From an uncultured Opitutales bacterium (GTDB lineage: Bacteria > Verrucomicrobiota > Verrucomicrobiia > Opitutales > Intestinicryptomonadaceae), in assembly GCA_934613645.1 (NCBI GenBank), contig CAKTTC010000005.1, positions 91,769 through 155,768 on the forward strand: DNA of 64,000 nucleotides, read 5' to 3'. The notes under the pieces are model-generated. The model did no database searches and had not been told where the DNA came from. It worked only from the letters and a program-made list of their open reading frames with translations. Positions within the stretch are counted from its first letter, which is position 1; the number at the start of each line of letters is the position of its first letter. The position numbers and the translations under genes were made by a program. Positions 32,806-40,579 of this stretch are shown here, one piece after another.

Positions 32806-33657
32806 ATGGAATACACAACGCTCAATAACGGAGTGAAAATGCCGATGGAGGGCTTCGGCGTGTTTCAGGTTGACGACGCAAAAATATGCGAACGCGCAGT
32901 GCTCGACGCCGTAGCCGCGGGCTACCGCAGCATCGATACCGCCGCCGCCTACTTCAACGAAGAGGCGGTGGGAAGCGCAATCCGCAAATGCGGCGTTCCG
33001 CGCGACGAACTTTTCATAACCACAAAACTCTGGATTCAGGACGCAGGCTACGAAAACGCAAAAAAGGCGTTCGAAATGTCGATGCAAAAACTGGGGCTTG
33101 ACTACCTCGACCTCTACCTTATCCACCAACCCTTCGGCGACTACTACGGCTCTTGGCGCGCAATGCAGGAACTGTATCGGCAGGGCAGAATACGCGCAAT
33201 CGGCGTAAGCAACTTCCTCCCCGACCGCCTCGCCGACCTCTGCGCCAACGCGGAAATAAAGCCCGCCGTCAACCAGATTGAACTGCACCCGTTCTTCGCC
33301 CAACCCGACGCGCTGAAATATATGGAGTCGGAAAAAATCCGCCCCGAAGCTTGGGGGCCGCTGGCGGAGGGCAAACACGGAATTTTCACGCACCCGACGC
33401 TCGCGGAAATAGGCAAAAAATATTCAAAAACGCCCGCGCAAGTTGCGCTGAGATGGAATACGCAGCGCGGCGTTGTTGTTATCCCGAAATCGACACACCG
33501 CGAGCGAATAGAGGAAAACCTCAACATCTGGGACTTCCGCCTCAGCGACGCCGAAATGGCGGCTATCTCCGCGCTCGACTTGGGACACAGCGAAATAATC
33601 GACCACCGCAACCCCGAAACTGTAAAATGGCTTAACGGCTACAAAATACACGAATAA
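32806..33657 (+). CDS. aldo/keto reductase (DkgA-like)
   Basis: A 283-aa TIM-barrel oxidoreductase. The catalytic tetrad is D44 and Y49 ([11 protein letters not shown]), K74 (FITTKLW) and H107 (YLIHQP); the NADPH-binding block [16 protein letters not shown] is near 225-240. The ATG at 32806 has a strong AAAGGAG ribosome site five bases upstream, unusual for this window and decisive for the start. It reduces small aldehydes and ketones. It forms a two-gene operon with the CMD-cupin gene and is paired functionally with the divergent alcohol dehydrogenase. It ends before a bidirectional terminator at 33701-33733. Confidence 0.94.
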   Translation: MEYTTLNNGVKMPMEGFGVFQVDDAKICERAVLDAVAAGYRSIDTAAAYFNEEAVGSAIRKCGVPRDELFITTKLWIQDAGYENAKKAFEMSMQKLGLDYLDLYLIHQPFGDYYGSWRAMQELYRQGRIRAIGVSNFLPDRLADLCANAEIKPAVNQIELHPFFAQPDALKYMESEKIRPEAWGPLAEGKHGIFTHPTLAEIGKKYSKTPAQVALRWNTQRGVVVIPKSTHRERIEENLNIWDFRLSDAEMAAISALDLGHSEIIDHRNPETVKWLNGYKIHE

Positions 33658-33700
33658 CATACCGCCCCCAGCCGCCCAAGAGCACTGCCTACAAACACAC

Positions 33701-33733
33701 AAAAAACGCGGAGCATAACGCCCCGCGTTTTTT
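33701..33733. terminator. bidirectional intrinsic terminator
   Basis: AAAAAACGCGG (33701-33711) pairs with CCGCGTTTTTT (33723-33733). It serves the aldo/keto reductase gene on the plus strand and tRNA-Ser on the minus strand. Confidence 0.85.
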
Positions 33734-33744
33734 CATAACTTCCT

Positions 33745-33829
33745 CGGAGAGAGAGGGATTCGAACCCCCGGAGCCTTGCAGCTCAACGGTTTTCAAGACC
33801 GCCGCGATCGACCACTCTGCCATCTCTCC
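33745..33829 (-). tRNA. tRNA-Ser(TGA)
   Basis: The minus strand gives acceptor GGAGAGA/TCTCTCC, anticodon loop CTTGAAA with anticodon TGA, a long variable arm and T-loop TTCGAAT. The 3' CCA is not encoded, unlike tRNA-Val at 13023. Confidence 0.95.
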
Positions 33830-34023
33830 TCAAAATTATTCTCCACCCTTTCAAGCAAAATTCATCTACGCTTGCAAGCTTTTTTACTTCGGGCTTTTTT
33901 CTATCCCCGCCACGGCAGCCGAAATTCAGCCCCCCTCCCCCGACGCCCATGCAAATTCAGGCAGTCCGATTTTCGGACTTTTTTCTTGACAGCCACGCGC
34001 GCCGCCCCACGATAATTCCCATC

Positions 34024-34365
34024 GTGCACAGATTTTTATTAGTATTTATTTATACGCTGTCGGCTATAGCGGGGCTTTTCAAAAGCGGCGCGCCCGACGT
34101 GCAGAAAAATCTGTCCATTGAAAAGGCGTTCTGTGAGACGGCTTCGGATTTCGGCAGATGCGATTTTTCGAACGAACCCCGCGCGCCGCTCATTCAAAAA
34201 CTGCGGCGGACAAACCCGCTCGACGGCACTTCCGCGGACGACGGCTTTGCGCAGAAAATCCGCCTGCCGAAATTCGATAAAACAGCTGCACTGCGTGTAG
34301 AAGCGCAAAACGCATCGCGGTTTATCACGCCAAACATCAGAACATACACGGTTTTTCTAATCTGA
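34024..34365 (+). CDS. possible small exported protein, 113 aa
   Basis: A GTG at 34024 begins MHRFLLVFIYTLSAIAGLFK, a plausible signal peptide or anchor, followed by a charged, unrecognised region (IEKAFCETASDFGRCDFS). No Shine-Dalgarno or family match supports it, and it lies between tRNA-Ser and secA without operon partners. A chance reading frame in GC-rich DNA is possible. Confidence 0.35.
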   Translation: MHRFLLVFIYTLSAIAGLFKSGAPDVQKNLSIEKAFCETASDFGRCDFSNEPRAPLIQKLRRTNPLDGTSADDGFAQKIRLPKFDKTAALRVEAQNASRFITPNIRTYTVFLI

Positions 34366-34454
34366 GCGGAGCGCACACATTCCGTTAACGCCCGCCATCG
34401 GCGCATTGTTAAAATGCGCGGTGTCGGCATTGCACAACCGTAAAAAAAATTTGT

Positions 34455-37151
34455 ATGTTCGACTTAATTTCATTCATATTCGGCGATCCCGAAAACAAAA
34501 ACTTTCTCAAGCAGGCGAAAAAAACCGTCGCAAAAATCAACGAACTCGAGGCGCAATACGCCGCCCTCTCCGACGCCGATTTGCCCGCAAAAACCGACGA
34601 ATTCAGGCGCGCTCTCGCCGCGGGAACTTCGCCCGAAAAAATCGTGCCGCAGGCGTTTGCGCTCGTCAAAAACGCAGCCCGCAGACTCATGGGGCGCGAG
34701 GTTAGCGTGTGCGGAATTCCGCAAAAGTGGGACATGGTTCACTTCGACGTCCAGCTTGTGGCGGGCTTGGCGTTGTGGCGCAACATGGTTGCCGAAGTTT
34801 CCACGGGCGAAGGCAAAACGCTTATAGCAACGCTTCCCGCGTATATGAACGCGCTGTTCGGGCGCGGCTGCTACATTGCAACCGTAAACGAATATCTGGC
34901 AAAGCGCGACAGCCAATGGATGGGCGCGCTATACAATATGCTGGGGCTTTCGTGCGCATACGTCTACGCCAACCAGTCCGACGCCGACAAAAAGCGCGCC
35001 TACGCCGCCGACATCACCTACGGCACGTCGAGCGAATTCGGGTTCGACTACCTGCGCGACAACTCCTCCACAGTCGAGCTTTCCGACAAGGTTCAGCGCG
35101 GCTTCTTCTACTGCCTCATAGACGAGGCCGATTCCATTCTCATTGACGAAGCCCGCACCCCGCTTATCATTTCGGGCGAAGACGAAGACGCGGGCGCGAA
35201 CCCGTTCTCCGACCTGCTCGCACCCATAGAGCGGATAGTGGACAGCCAGCAAAAGCTCTGCGCGCAGCTCGCCGAAAAATTCCGCCGCGCCGAACGCGAA
35301 AACACGCTGACCGACGAAAACTTCAACGACCTCTACAAAATCCATTCGTGCGCTCCGCGCAACAGGCAGCTTTTGCAGATACTCAAAAACGGCGGCGTGC
35401 GCAGGCGTTTCGAGCGGCTCAAGCTCGATATGGCGGCCGACTGCAACAAGGTTTTGGCGCACGAACTTAAAAACGAAATGTATTACGCCGTAAACGAAAA
35501 AAACAAAACTGCCACGTTCACGGAAAAGGGTCAGGACTTTTTCGGCGGCTCAATGTTCCTTGTAAACGACATCGAAGCCGACATAAAGTCGATACTGCGC
35601 GACAAGTCTATGGACGCCCCGCGCAAAAACGACGCCGTCCGCGCCAAGCAGCGGCAGTTCGCCGAAAGCACCGACAGGGTTTTCGCCCTCAACAAGCTGC
35701 TTCAGGCGTATACGCTCTACGAAAAGAACGTTGACTATATTGTAAAAGACGGCAAGGTCGAGATAATCGACCCCAACACGGGGCGCGTCATGGAGGGACG
35801 CCGCTGGAGCGACTACCTCCATCAGGCGGTTGAAGCAAAGGAGCGCGTCAACATAGAGTCCGAAAACACTACATACGCCACAATCAGCATTCAAAACTTC
35901 TTCAAGATGTTCGAAAAAATCGCGGGCATGACCGCTACGGCAATGAGCGAGGCCGACGAGTTCCGCGAAATCTACGGAATGAAGGCCGTGCGCATTCCGC
36001 CGAACAAGCCCTGCATAAGGAAGCAGTTGCCCGACCTCATATACCTCACGCGCAGGGAAAAATTCAACGCCATAATCGACGAAATAGTCCGCGCGAAAGC
36101 GGCGGGGCAGCCCGTGCTTGCGGTAACGGCGTCGGTGGACGACTCGGAAGTGCTGTCGCGAATGCTCAAAATCAGGCGCATTCCGCACAACAAACTCAAC
36201 GCCGCAAACGACGAACTCGAGGCGGGAATAGTTGCCCGCGCGGGGCAAATGGGCGCGGTCACAATCTCGACGAACATGGCAGGCCGCGGCACCGACATCA
36301 AGCTCGGCGAGGGCGTCGAGGAGCTTGGCGGGCTGCTTGTAATAGGCGCGGAGCACTGCCAAAGCGTGCGCGTTGACAGGCAGCTTGCGGGGCGTTGCGC
36401 GCGTCAGGGCGACAGGGGCACAGTCCGCTTCTTCGCCTCTTTCGAAGACACGCTTTTCAGAGTCTACGCCGACGTGTCGTTCCTGAAAAATTCGATTAAG
36501 CAAAAGCACATAGAGGGCGCGGCGTTTTCAAGCAGTCTGTTCCCGTCGATAATTGCGGCGGCGCAGAAAAAGGCGGAAGACCTGAACTTTTCGGCGCGAA
36601 AAGAACTGCTGAAGCTCGACGCGCCCGTGAACACGCACCGCAACATAGTCTACTCAATGCGCGACGGCATTATGGCGGCGGAAAAGCTCGGCGACGTGCT
36701 CCTTCCGCTTTTGGACGCCGAAATCGACGCGTGTGTAGACACAAACCTGCCCGCCGACGATATGGACATATCGCCCGACGCCGTTTCGAAATTCCGCAAC
36801 ACGCTTTTTTGCGACTATTCTTTGAGCGTTCTCCCCGCGGAGCTTGGCGGGTTGCCCAAGGCGGAAATCCGCCGAAAGCTGAAAGAGAAAGTTGCCGCGC
36901 TTTTTGAAAAAGGCCCTTTTGCGGAGGGAAAAGGCGGGCGCGGGCTTGTCTTGTATGTGCTCGACAAAGCCTTCCGCGAGCACCTTTCGCGCCTCGAATT
37001 TTTGCGCGAAGCCGTCTACCTGCGCGCCTACGGGCAGCGCGACCCGCAACAGGAATTCGCCCAAGAGGCGTATAAATCTTGGGACGCGCTCCAGCGGGCG
37101 TTTGCGCGCTCGCTTATAGCGTTGTCTGGACGCGCGGGAATAGATAATTGA
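34455..37151 (+). CDS. secA: protein translocase ATPase SecA
   Basis: An 898-aa preprotein translocase motor. Walker A is STGEGKT at 116-122 and Walker B is LIDEADSIL with D223-E224-A225-D226; the preprotein cross-linking domain follows at about 240-390. The second nucleotide-binding fold shows TNMAGRGTDIKLGEG and AGRCARQGDRG. The helical scaffold and wing domains complete the chain. The C-terminal zinc-binding tail (CxCxxxxxxxCH) of E. coli SecA is absent; the protein ends just after the helical domain. It couples ATP hydrolysis to export through SecYEG, serving the many exported proteins encoded here. tRNA-Pro follows on the same strand. Confidence 0.95.
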   Translation: MFDLISFIFGDPENKNFLKQAKKTVAKINELEAQYAALSDADLPAKTDEFRRALAAGTSPEKIVPQAFALVKNAARRLMGREVSVCGIPQKWDMVHFDVQLVAGLALWRNMVAEVSTGEGKTLIATLPAYMNALFGRGCYIATVNEYLAKRDSQWMGALYNMLGLSCAYVYANQSDADKKRAYAADITYGTSSEFGFDYLRDNSSTVELSDKVQRGFFYCLIDEADSILIDEARTPLIISGEDEDAGANPFSDLLAPIERIVDSQQKLCAQLAEKFRRAERENTLTDENFNDLYKIHSCAPRNRQLLQILKNGGVRRRFERLKLDMAADCNKVLAHELKNEMYYAVNEKNKTATFTEKGQDFFGGSMFLVNDIEADIKSILRDKSMDAPRKNDAVRAKQRQFAESTDRVFALNKLLQAYTLYEKNVDYIVKDGKVEIIDPNTGRVMEGRRWSDYLHQAVEAKERVNIESENTTYATISIQNFFKMFEKIAGMTATAMSEADEFREIYGMKAVRIPPNKPCIRKQLPDLIYLTRREKFNAIIDEIVRAKAAGQPVLAVTASVDDSEVLSRMLKIRRIPHNKLNAANDELEAGIVARAGQMGAVTISTNMAGRGTDIKLGEGVEELGGLLVIGAEHCQSVRVDRQLAGRCARQGDRGTVRFFASFEDTLFRVYADVSFLKNSIKQKHIEGAAFSSSLFPSIIAAAQKKAEDLNFSARKELLKLDAPVNTHRNIVYSMRDGIMAAEKLGDVLLPLLDAEIDACVDTNLPADDMDISPDAVSKFRNTLFCDYSLSVLPAELGGLPKAEIRRKLKEKVAALFEKGPFAEGKGGRGLVLYVLDKAFREHLSRLEFLREAVYLRAYGQRDPQQEFAQEAYKSWDALQRAFARSLIALSGRAGIDN

Positions 37152-37204
37152 AAAAAAAGCTTGATAAACCGCTAAAAAGATGAAATAAACCTTGGAATTA
37201 TTTA

Positions 37205-37278
37205 CGGGCCATAGCGCAGACTGGTAGCGCGTTCGCATGGGGTGCGAAAGGTCGTGAGTTCGATCCTCACTGGCCCGA
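37205..37278 (+). tRNA. tRNA-Pro(GGG)
   Basis: Acceptor CGGGCCA/TGGCCCG with C1, as usual for proline tRNAs. The anticodon stem TTCGC/GCGAA encloses loop ATGGGGT, anticodon GGG. T-loop TTCGATC. CCA is not encoded. Confidence 0.95.
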
Positions 37279-37280
37279 AA

Positions 37281-37316
37281 AACCTTTCGGTGGAAATTCC
37301 ATCGAAAGGTTTTTTT
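37281..37316 (+). terminator. intrinsic terminator of tRNA-Pro
   Basis: AACCTTTCG with an inner GTGGAA pairs with TTCCATCGAAAGGTT, followed by seven T. Confidence 0.88.
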
Positions 37317-37437
37317 GTTTTTGCGCGCTCCAGTCGGCGCGCCCGCAGGCGGGAGGCAGGCGGCTTTTTAGGCGAACGCGCGGGCGGCGGCAAAATTGTC
37401 TTGTTTTTTCAAACGCGCAAAGTATTTCTGTTTGTTT

Positions 37438-38172
37438 ATGGGAAAATTCGTTCAATCGTTGTCGGTCAGGGCGTCGGAAATAGACACTGAATTCCGCTTC
37501 AGAAGAACGGCGGCGGCGGCGTTCTTTCAGGAGGTATTCGCGCGGTTCGTGTCGTCGAAAACGCTCGCGGCGTTCGATCTGGCAAAGATAGGGTTGACGT
37601 GGATAACGTCGGATATGCAGGTTGTTTTCGCCGACACAATGCCGTTTTGGCGCGACAAAATCGACGTGGAAGTATGGATTCGCCAATCGTCGGGAATCCG
37701 CATTTTCGGCGACTTCAGGGGCGTATGCAACGGAACGGAGGTTTTCAAAGGCTCTTCAGTCCAGCTGATTGCCGATGTGCAAAACCACAAGCCGCAACGC
37801 GCCGACGAATTTTTGGCGCGCTTTAAGATGTCGGACGAACGCGCCCTGCCCGACTGCGTTTTTTCAAAAATTCCGTCGCTCGAGCGCGTGGACAATTCCG
37901 TCAGAAAAATAGTCCGCTCTTTCGACTTGGACTTCAACAACCACCTCAACAACGTCCAATACCTGCCGATTTCGTTCGAGTCTATCCCCGACGATTTCAG
38001 AAACGCCCACTCGCTGAACAGCTACAGAATCAAATTTTTGCGCGAAGGGCATCTGGGCAACACAGTAGTTTCCAACGTGCAGCTTGACCGCGAATCAAAG
38101 ACAAGCCTGCATTCGCTTGTCCGCGCCGAAGACAACCTCGAGATGTGCAGGATTGTCGCGAACTGGTATTGA
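37438..38172 (+). CDS. acyl-ACP thioesterase family protein
   Basis: A 244-aa double hot-dog protein of the FatA/FatB-like family (PF01643), which releases fatty acids or acyl groups from acyl carrier protein. The first hot-dog covers about 1-120 (GLTWITSDMQVVFADTMPFW), the second about 150-244. The catalytic D-x-N-x-H-x-N motif is DFNNHLN with N167, H169 and N171, followed by NVQYL. Length fits bacterial members (about 240-250). The ATG at 37438 was chosen from the family N-terminus. It lies alone downstream of tRNA-Pro. Confidence 0.88.
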   Translation: MGKFVQSLSVRASEIDTEFRFRRTAAAAFFQEVFARFVSSKTLAAFDLAKIGLTWITSDMQVVFADTMPFWRDKIDVEVWIRQSSGIRIFGDFRGVCNGTEVFKGSSVQLIADVQNHKPQRADEFLARFKMSDERALPDCVFSKIPSLERVDNSVRKIVRSFDLDFNNHLNNVQYLPISFESIPDDFRNAHSLNSYRIKFLREGHLGNTVVSNVQLDRESKTSLHSLVRAEDNLEMCRIVANWY

Positions 38173-38219
38173 TTGACAACGCGCCTGTCCGGCGTATTTC
38201 TGGCGCACCTTTGGCGTGT

Positions 38220-38250
38220 GCTTGGCGCGTGTTTTCGTTTTGCGCCAAGC
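38220..38250. terminator. hairpin between convergent thioesterase and 38315 genes
   Basis: A 9-bp stem GCTTGGCGC/GCGCCAAGC with a T-rich loop. It is T-poor on both exits, so termination is likely but not certain. A 14-base direct repeat (GCCGAACATACTTT) follows at 38260-38273 and 38277-38290. Confidence 0.55.
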
Positions 38251-38314
38251 CTGCTTTCTGCCGAACATACTTTTCAGCCGAACATACTTTGCGCTAAACT
38301 ACGCGCGCGGCGGG

Positions 38315-38743
38315 TTATTTTATGTTCTCCAAAATGCGCGCGCGCGAAACGGTTTTTACTGCGCCCGCCGATTGTTCCGACTCGGCGGCGGGCTGTTCGG
38401 GCGCGGGAGGAGTTGGCGGAAGCGCGGCATCGGGGTTGCCCTCCGCGGGAGCTTGGGCTTCGGATTGTTTAAACGACACTATAAATTTTCCGTATGGAGT
38501 CGAAATTACGGCGGTCTGCGTGGGTTCGTCGTAATTTTCCACGGCAAAACCGCGCCCGTTGCGCACGCCCTGCTTGACCGTTACGACATCGCCCGAACGC
38601 CCGTCGAACACGCGGAAAAACCACGCGCCGTCAAGCCTGTATGCCGCCACAAGCTTGAGCTTATCTGTTTTCTCCGCGCCGAAACAGGGCACAAAAAACG
38701 CGCCCGCAACCGCGAGCGCAAAAATACCGAACAAACGGCACAT
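38315..38743 (-). CDS. small exported protein, 142 aa
   Basis: A signal peptide (MCRLFGIFALAVAGAFFVPC, cleavage near CFGA) precedes a short beta-rich domain (VAAYRLDGAWFFRVFDGRSG, VISTPYGKFIVSFKQ) and a Pro/Ala/Glu-rich tail. No family recognised. It starts 3 bases after the stop of the PEP-CTERM-like gene and is probably cotranscribed with it. Confidence 0.72.
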   Translation of the reverse strand: MCRLFGIFALAVAGAFFVPCFGAEKTDKLKLVAAYRLDGAWFFRVFDGRSGDVVTVKQGVRNGRGFAVENYDEPTQTAVISTPYGKFIVSFKQSEAQAPAEGNPDAALPPTPPAPEQPAAESEQSAGAVKTVSRARILENIK

Positions 38744-38746
38744 AAC

Positions 38747-39391
38747 CTACTTTCTCCTGCGGCGAACAACGAACGCCAACGCCGCCAATGCAAACACCGC
38801 CGCACAATACCCCGCCTCGGGCACCGCCCCGACAGTTTTGGAAAGGGTAAAGAACGAATTGGGAATTTCACCCTCCACGCTCTCGGTCACGCCATACCAA
38901 ATATATGTGCCGTTTCCCGAAAGCGGAATCTGCCAGTCATTGGTTTCGTCCAATTTTTCCAATCCCGCCATTGAAGACGTAAATATGAAGTAGTTGTCGC
39001 CCTCGGAAACCGTATTGGAAGACGAATCCCACACTACAAGCGCAACTTTTTCCCCGCCACTGAAATCGTAATTGGCGTTGTCGTAATCGGAATTCGAACG
39101 CGCCAAATACAAGTCTTCGTTCTCAAAATATTTTAAATTTCCCGAAAACAAAGTCTTGTATGAACCGTCAGCCCTGACATTTTCGCCGCGCGAAAAGAAG
39201 TCGCCCGCAAGCATTTCGAAATCGGAAAAGTCCGACCCTTTCATATCCACAATCAACGCGAAATTGAGATTGTCGCGCACAACGCTTCCGTCGCTATGAA
39301 AAAACTCTCCCGCGCTAAAATCGAGATTCCACGCGGAAAAGCAGTTCAACGAACCCAAGCAAAACAAGGCGGAAGATATAATCTTTTTCAT
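38747..39391 (-). CDS. PEP-CTERM-like exported protein, 214 aa
   Basis: A signal peptide (MKKIISSALFCLGSLNCFSA) is followed by a beta-rich domain with FFSRGENVRADGSYKTLF and WDSSSNTVSEGDNYFIF. The C-terminal tail is VPEAGYCAAVFALAALAFVV plus RRRRK, which is the VPE-hydrophobic-arginine sorting tag of PEP-CTERM proteins as seen in Opitutae. It would be processed by an exosortase and placed at the cell surface or in exopolysaccharide. It lies 4 bases downstream of the 370-aa exported protein gene. Confidence 0.82.
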   Translation of the reverse strand: MKKIISSALFCLGSLNCFSAWNLDFSAGEFFHSDGSVVRDNLNFALIVDMKGSDFSDFEMLAGDFFSRGENVRADGSYKTLFSGNLKYFENEDLYLARSNSDYDNANYDFSGGEKVALVVWDSSSNTVSEGDNYFIFTSSMAGLEKLDETNDWQIPLSGNGTYIWYGVTESVEGEIPNSFFTLSKTVGAVPEAGYCAAVFALAALAFVVRRRRK

Positions 39392-39395
39392 AGTT

Positions 39396-40508
39396 TTATT
39401 TGTTTAAATAAGACGGAGTAATTTTGCAACGAAATGTTGAGGGTAATTTAGAGGTAGCTTTCAAAAACTTTAATACCGTTCCCGCTTTCAATAGATAGTC
39501 GTCGCAAACGGAATACGAAGCGTTTTCCCAGTAGGATTTACTCGATGTTTTTCTGTAGGAAAACGTTTCCGCGGGCGTAATGTTGTGCCCCAAAGAAGAG
39601 TTGTCGTATAAATACAGAACATCGGTTCGCCTGATTGACTGCGACGCAAGAAACGCCCCCGAACCGACAAGACCTTCCGTTAAATCGGAAAGCTTGATGT
39701 CGACGGCGGACGGAACGGGGATTAAAATGTGCTGCGCTCTTCCGCCGCCCGAATCGGATTCGGTTGTGAACAACTCAAACGACGTGGCACACATCGGAAT
39801 CACGCCCGAATAGACAACTTCAGACGCCACCCCCTTTGGCTGCGTTACGACAAAACACGCGTTCGGCTCTATTACGGAATCCGAAGCATCGGAATCGCCT
39901 TTGTCCAGCCAACCGTCCACTTTCCCGTATTTTCGATAGTAAAAACTCGACAAAAACGGCGGGTTGATTCCCACGGGATACTCCACTGAGTTTTCATACG
40001 TTGTGCTTTTCCACAATACCGACCTGTTCCTTGTAGGGAAAAGCGACGTTGCCTTTGCGAAGCCGCCGCCGTCGGGGAAGAGCGTTGCCATTGTCCAATG
40101 CGGGATTATCTGGAACGCGTCGCCGACCGATATTTTGCGGAACTCAGCCTCGCCAATTGAAATTTGGACTGAGTAGGAATCGTTCGCGGAAATGTCGAAC
40201 CACGCGCCCTCCAGTTCGCCCGAAGTAAACTTCAGGTAGTAGTGGTTTGTCTGAACGCCGCTTTGGTAGACGAACTTGTTCGCCTTCCAGTTTGGCTCTC
40301 CGCGCGCCGAAATTTTGCGCGAGCTGAGCGTCATTCCGTCAACCTCGCCAGTGAAAGCGGGCATACGCGTGGGAAGAATGCCTATGTAGGTGTCGCTGTC
40401 GGCGGGGCACTGAACAGTGAACGAGCCGAACGTCGGCCCGTTCACCGAAGCGGCAAAAGCCGCCGCGGCGAACGCCAGTGAAATGAAAATCGACAACAAT
40501 TTGAACAT
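39396..40508 (-). CDS. exported protein, 370 aa, possibly TIGR02597-like
   Basis: A signal peptide (MFKLLSIFISLAFAAAAFAA) is followed by a beta-rich mature protein: YIGILPTRMPAFTGEVDG, YYLKFTSGELEGAWFDIS, a central FQIIPHWTMATLFPDGGG and a C-terminal YRKTSSKSYWENASYSV. The blocks around HYYLKFTSGxxEG and IIPHWTxxTLFP resemble a Verrucomicrobia-restricted exported family (TIGR02597), as I recall it. Function unknown. It starts 71 bases downstream of the giant surface-protein gene and heads a three-gene run of exported proteins. Confidence 0.75.
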   Translation of the reverse strand: MFKLLSIFISLAFAAAAFAASVNGPTFGSFTVQCPADSDTYIGILPTRMPAFTGEVDGMTLSSRKISARGEPNWKANKFVYQSGVQTNHYYLKFTSGELEGAWFDISANDSYSVQISIGEAEFRKISVGDAFQIIPHWTMATLFPDGGGFAKATSLFPTRNRSVLWKSTTYENSVEYPVGINPPFLSSFYYRKYGKVDGWLDKGDSDASDSVIEPNACFVVTQPKGVASEVVYSGVIPMCATSFELFTTESDSGGGRAQHILIPVPSAVDIKLSDLTEGLVGSGAFLASQSIRRTDVLYLYDNSSLGHNITPAETFSYRKTSSKSYWENASYSVCDDYLLKAGTVLKFLKATSKLPSTFRCKITPSYLNK

Positions 40509-40579
40509 AAGCGAACTACGAATAGAAAACGTAGACCCTCAGACAATATTGTCAACTTTAATTTCACAGAATAAACGTA

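Noticed and set aside
35550..36509. 319-codon frame on the minus strand inside secA
   Set aside because: Antisense shadow of a highly conserved gene; composition (many V, R, H) is typical of an antisense translation.
34455..37151. SecA2-type accessory translocase
   Set aside because: Lack of the zinc tail alone is not evidence; length, full domain set and typical motifs fit the main SecA.
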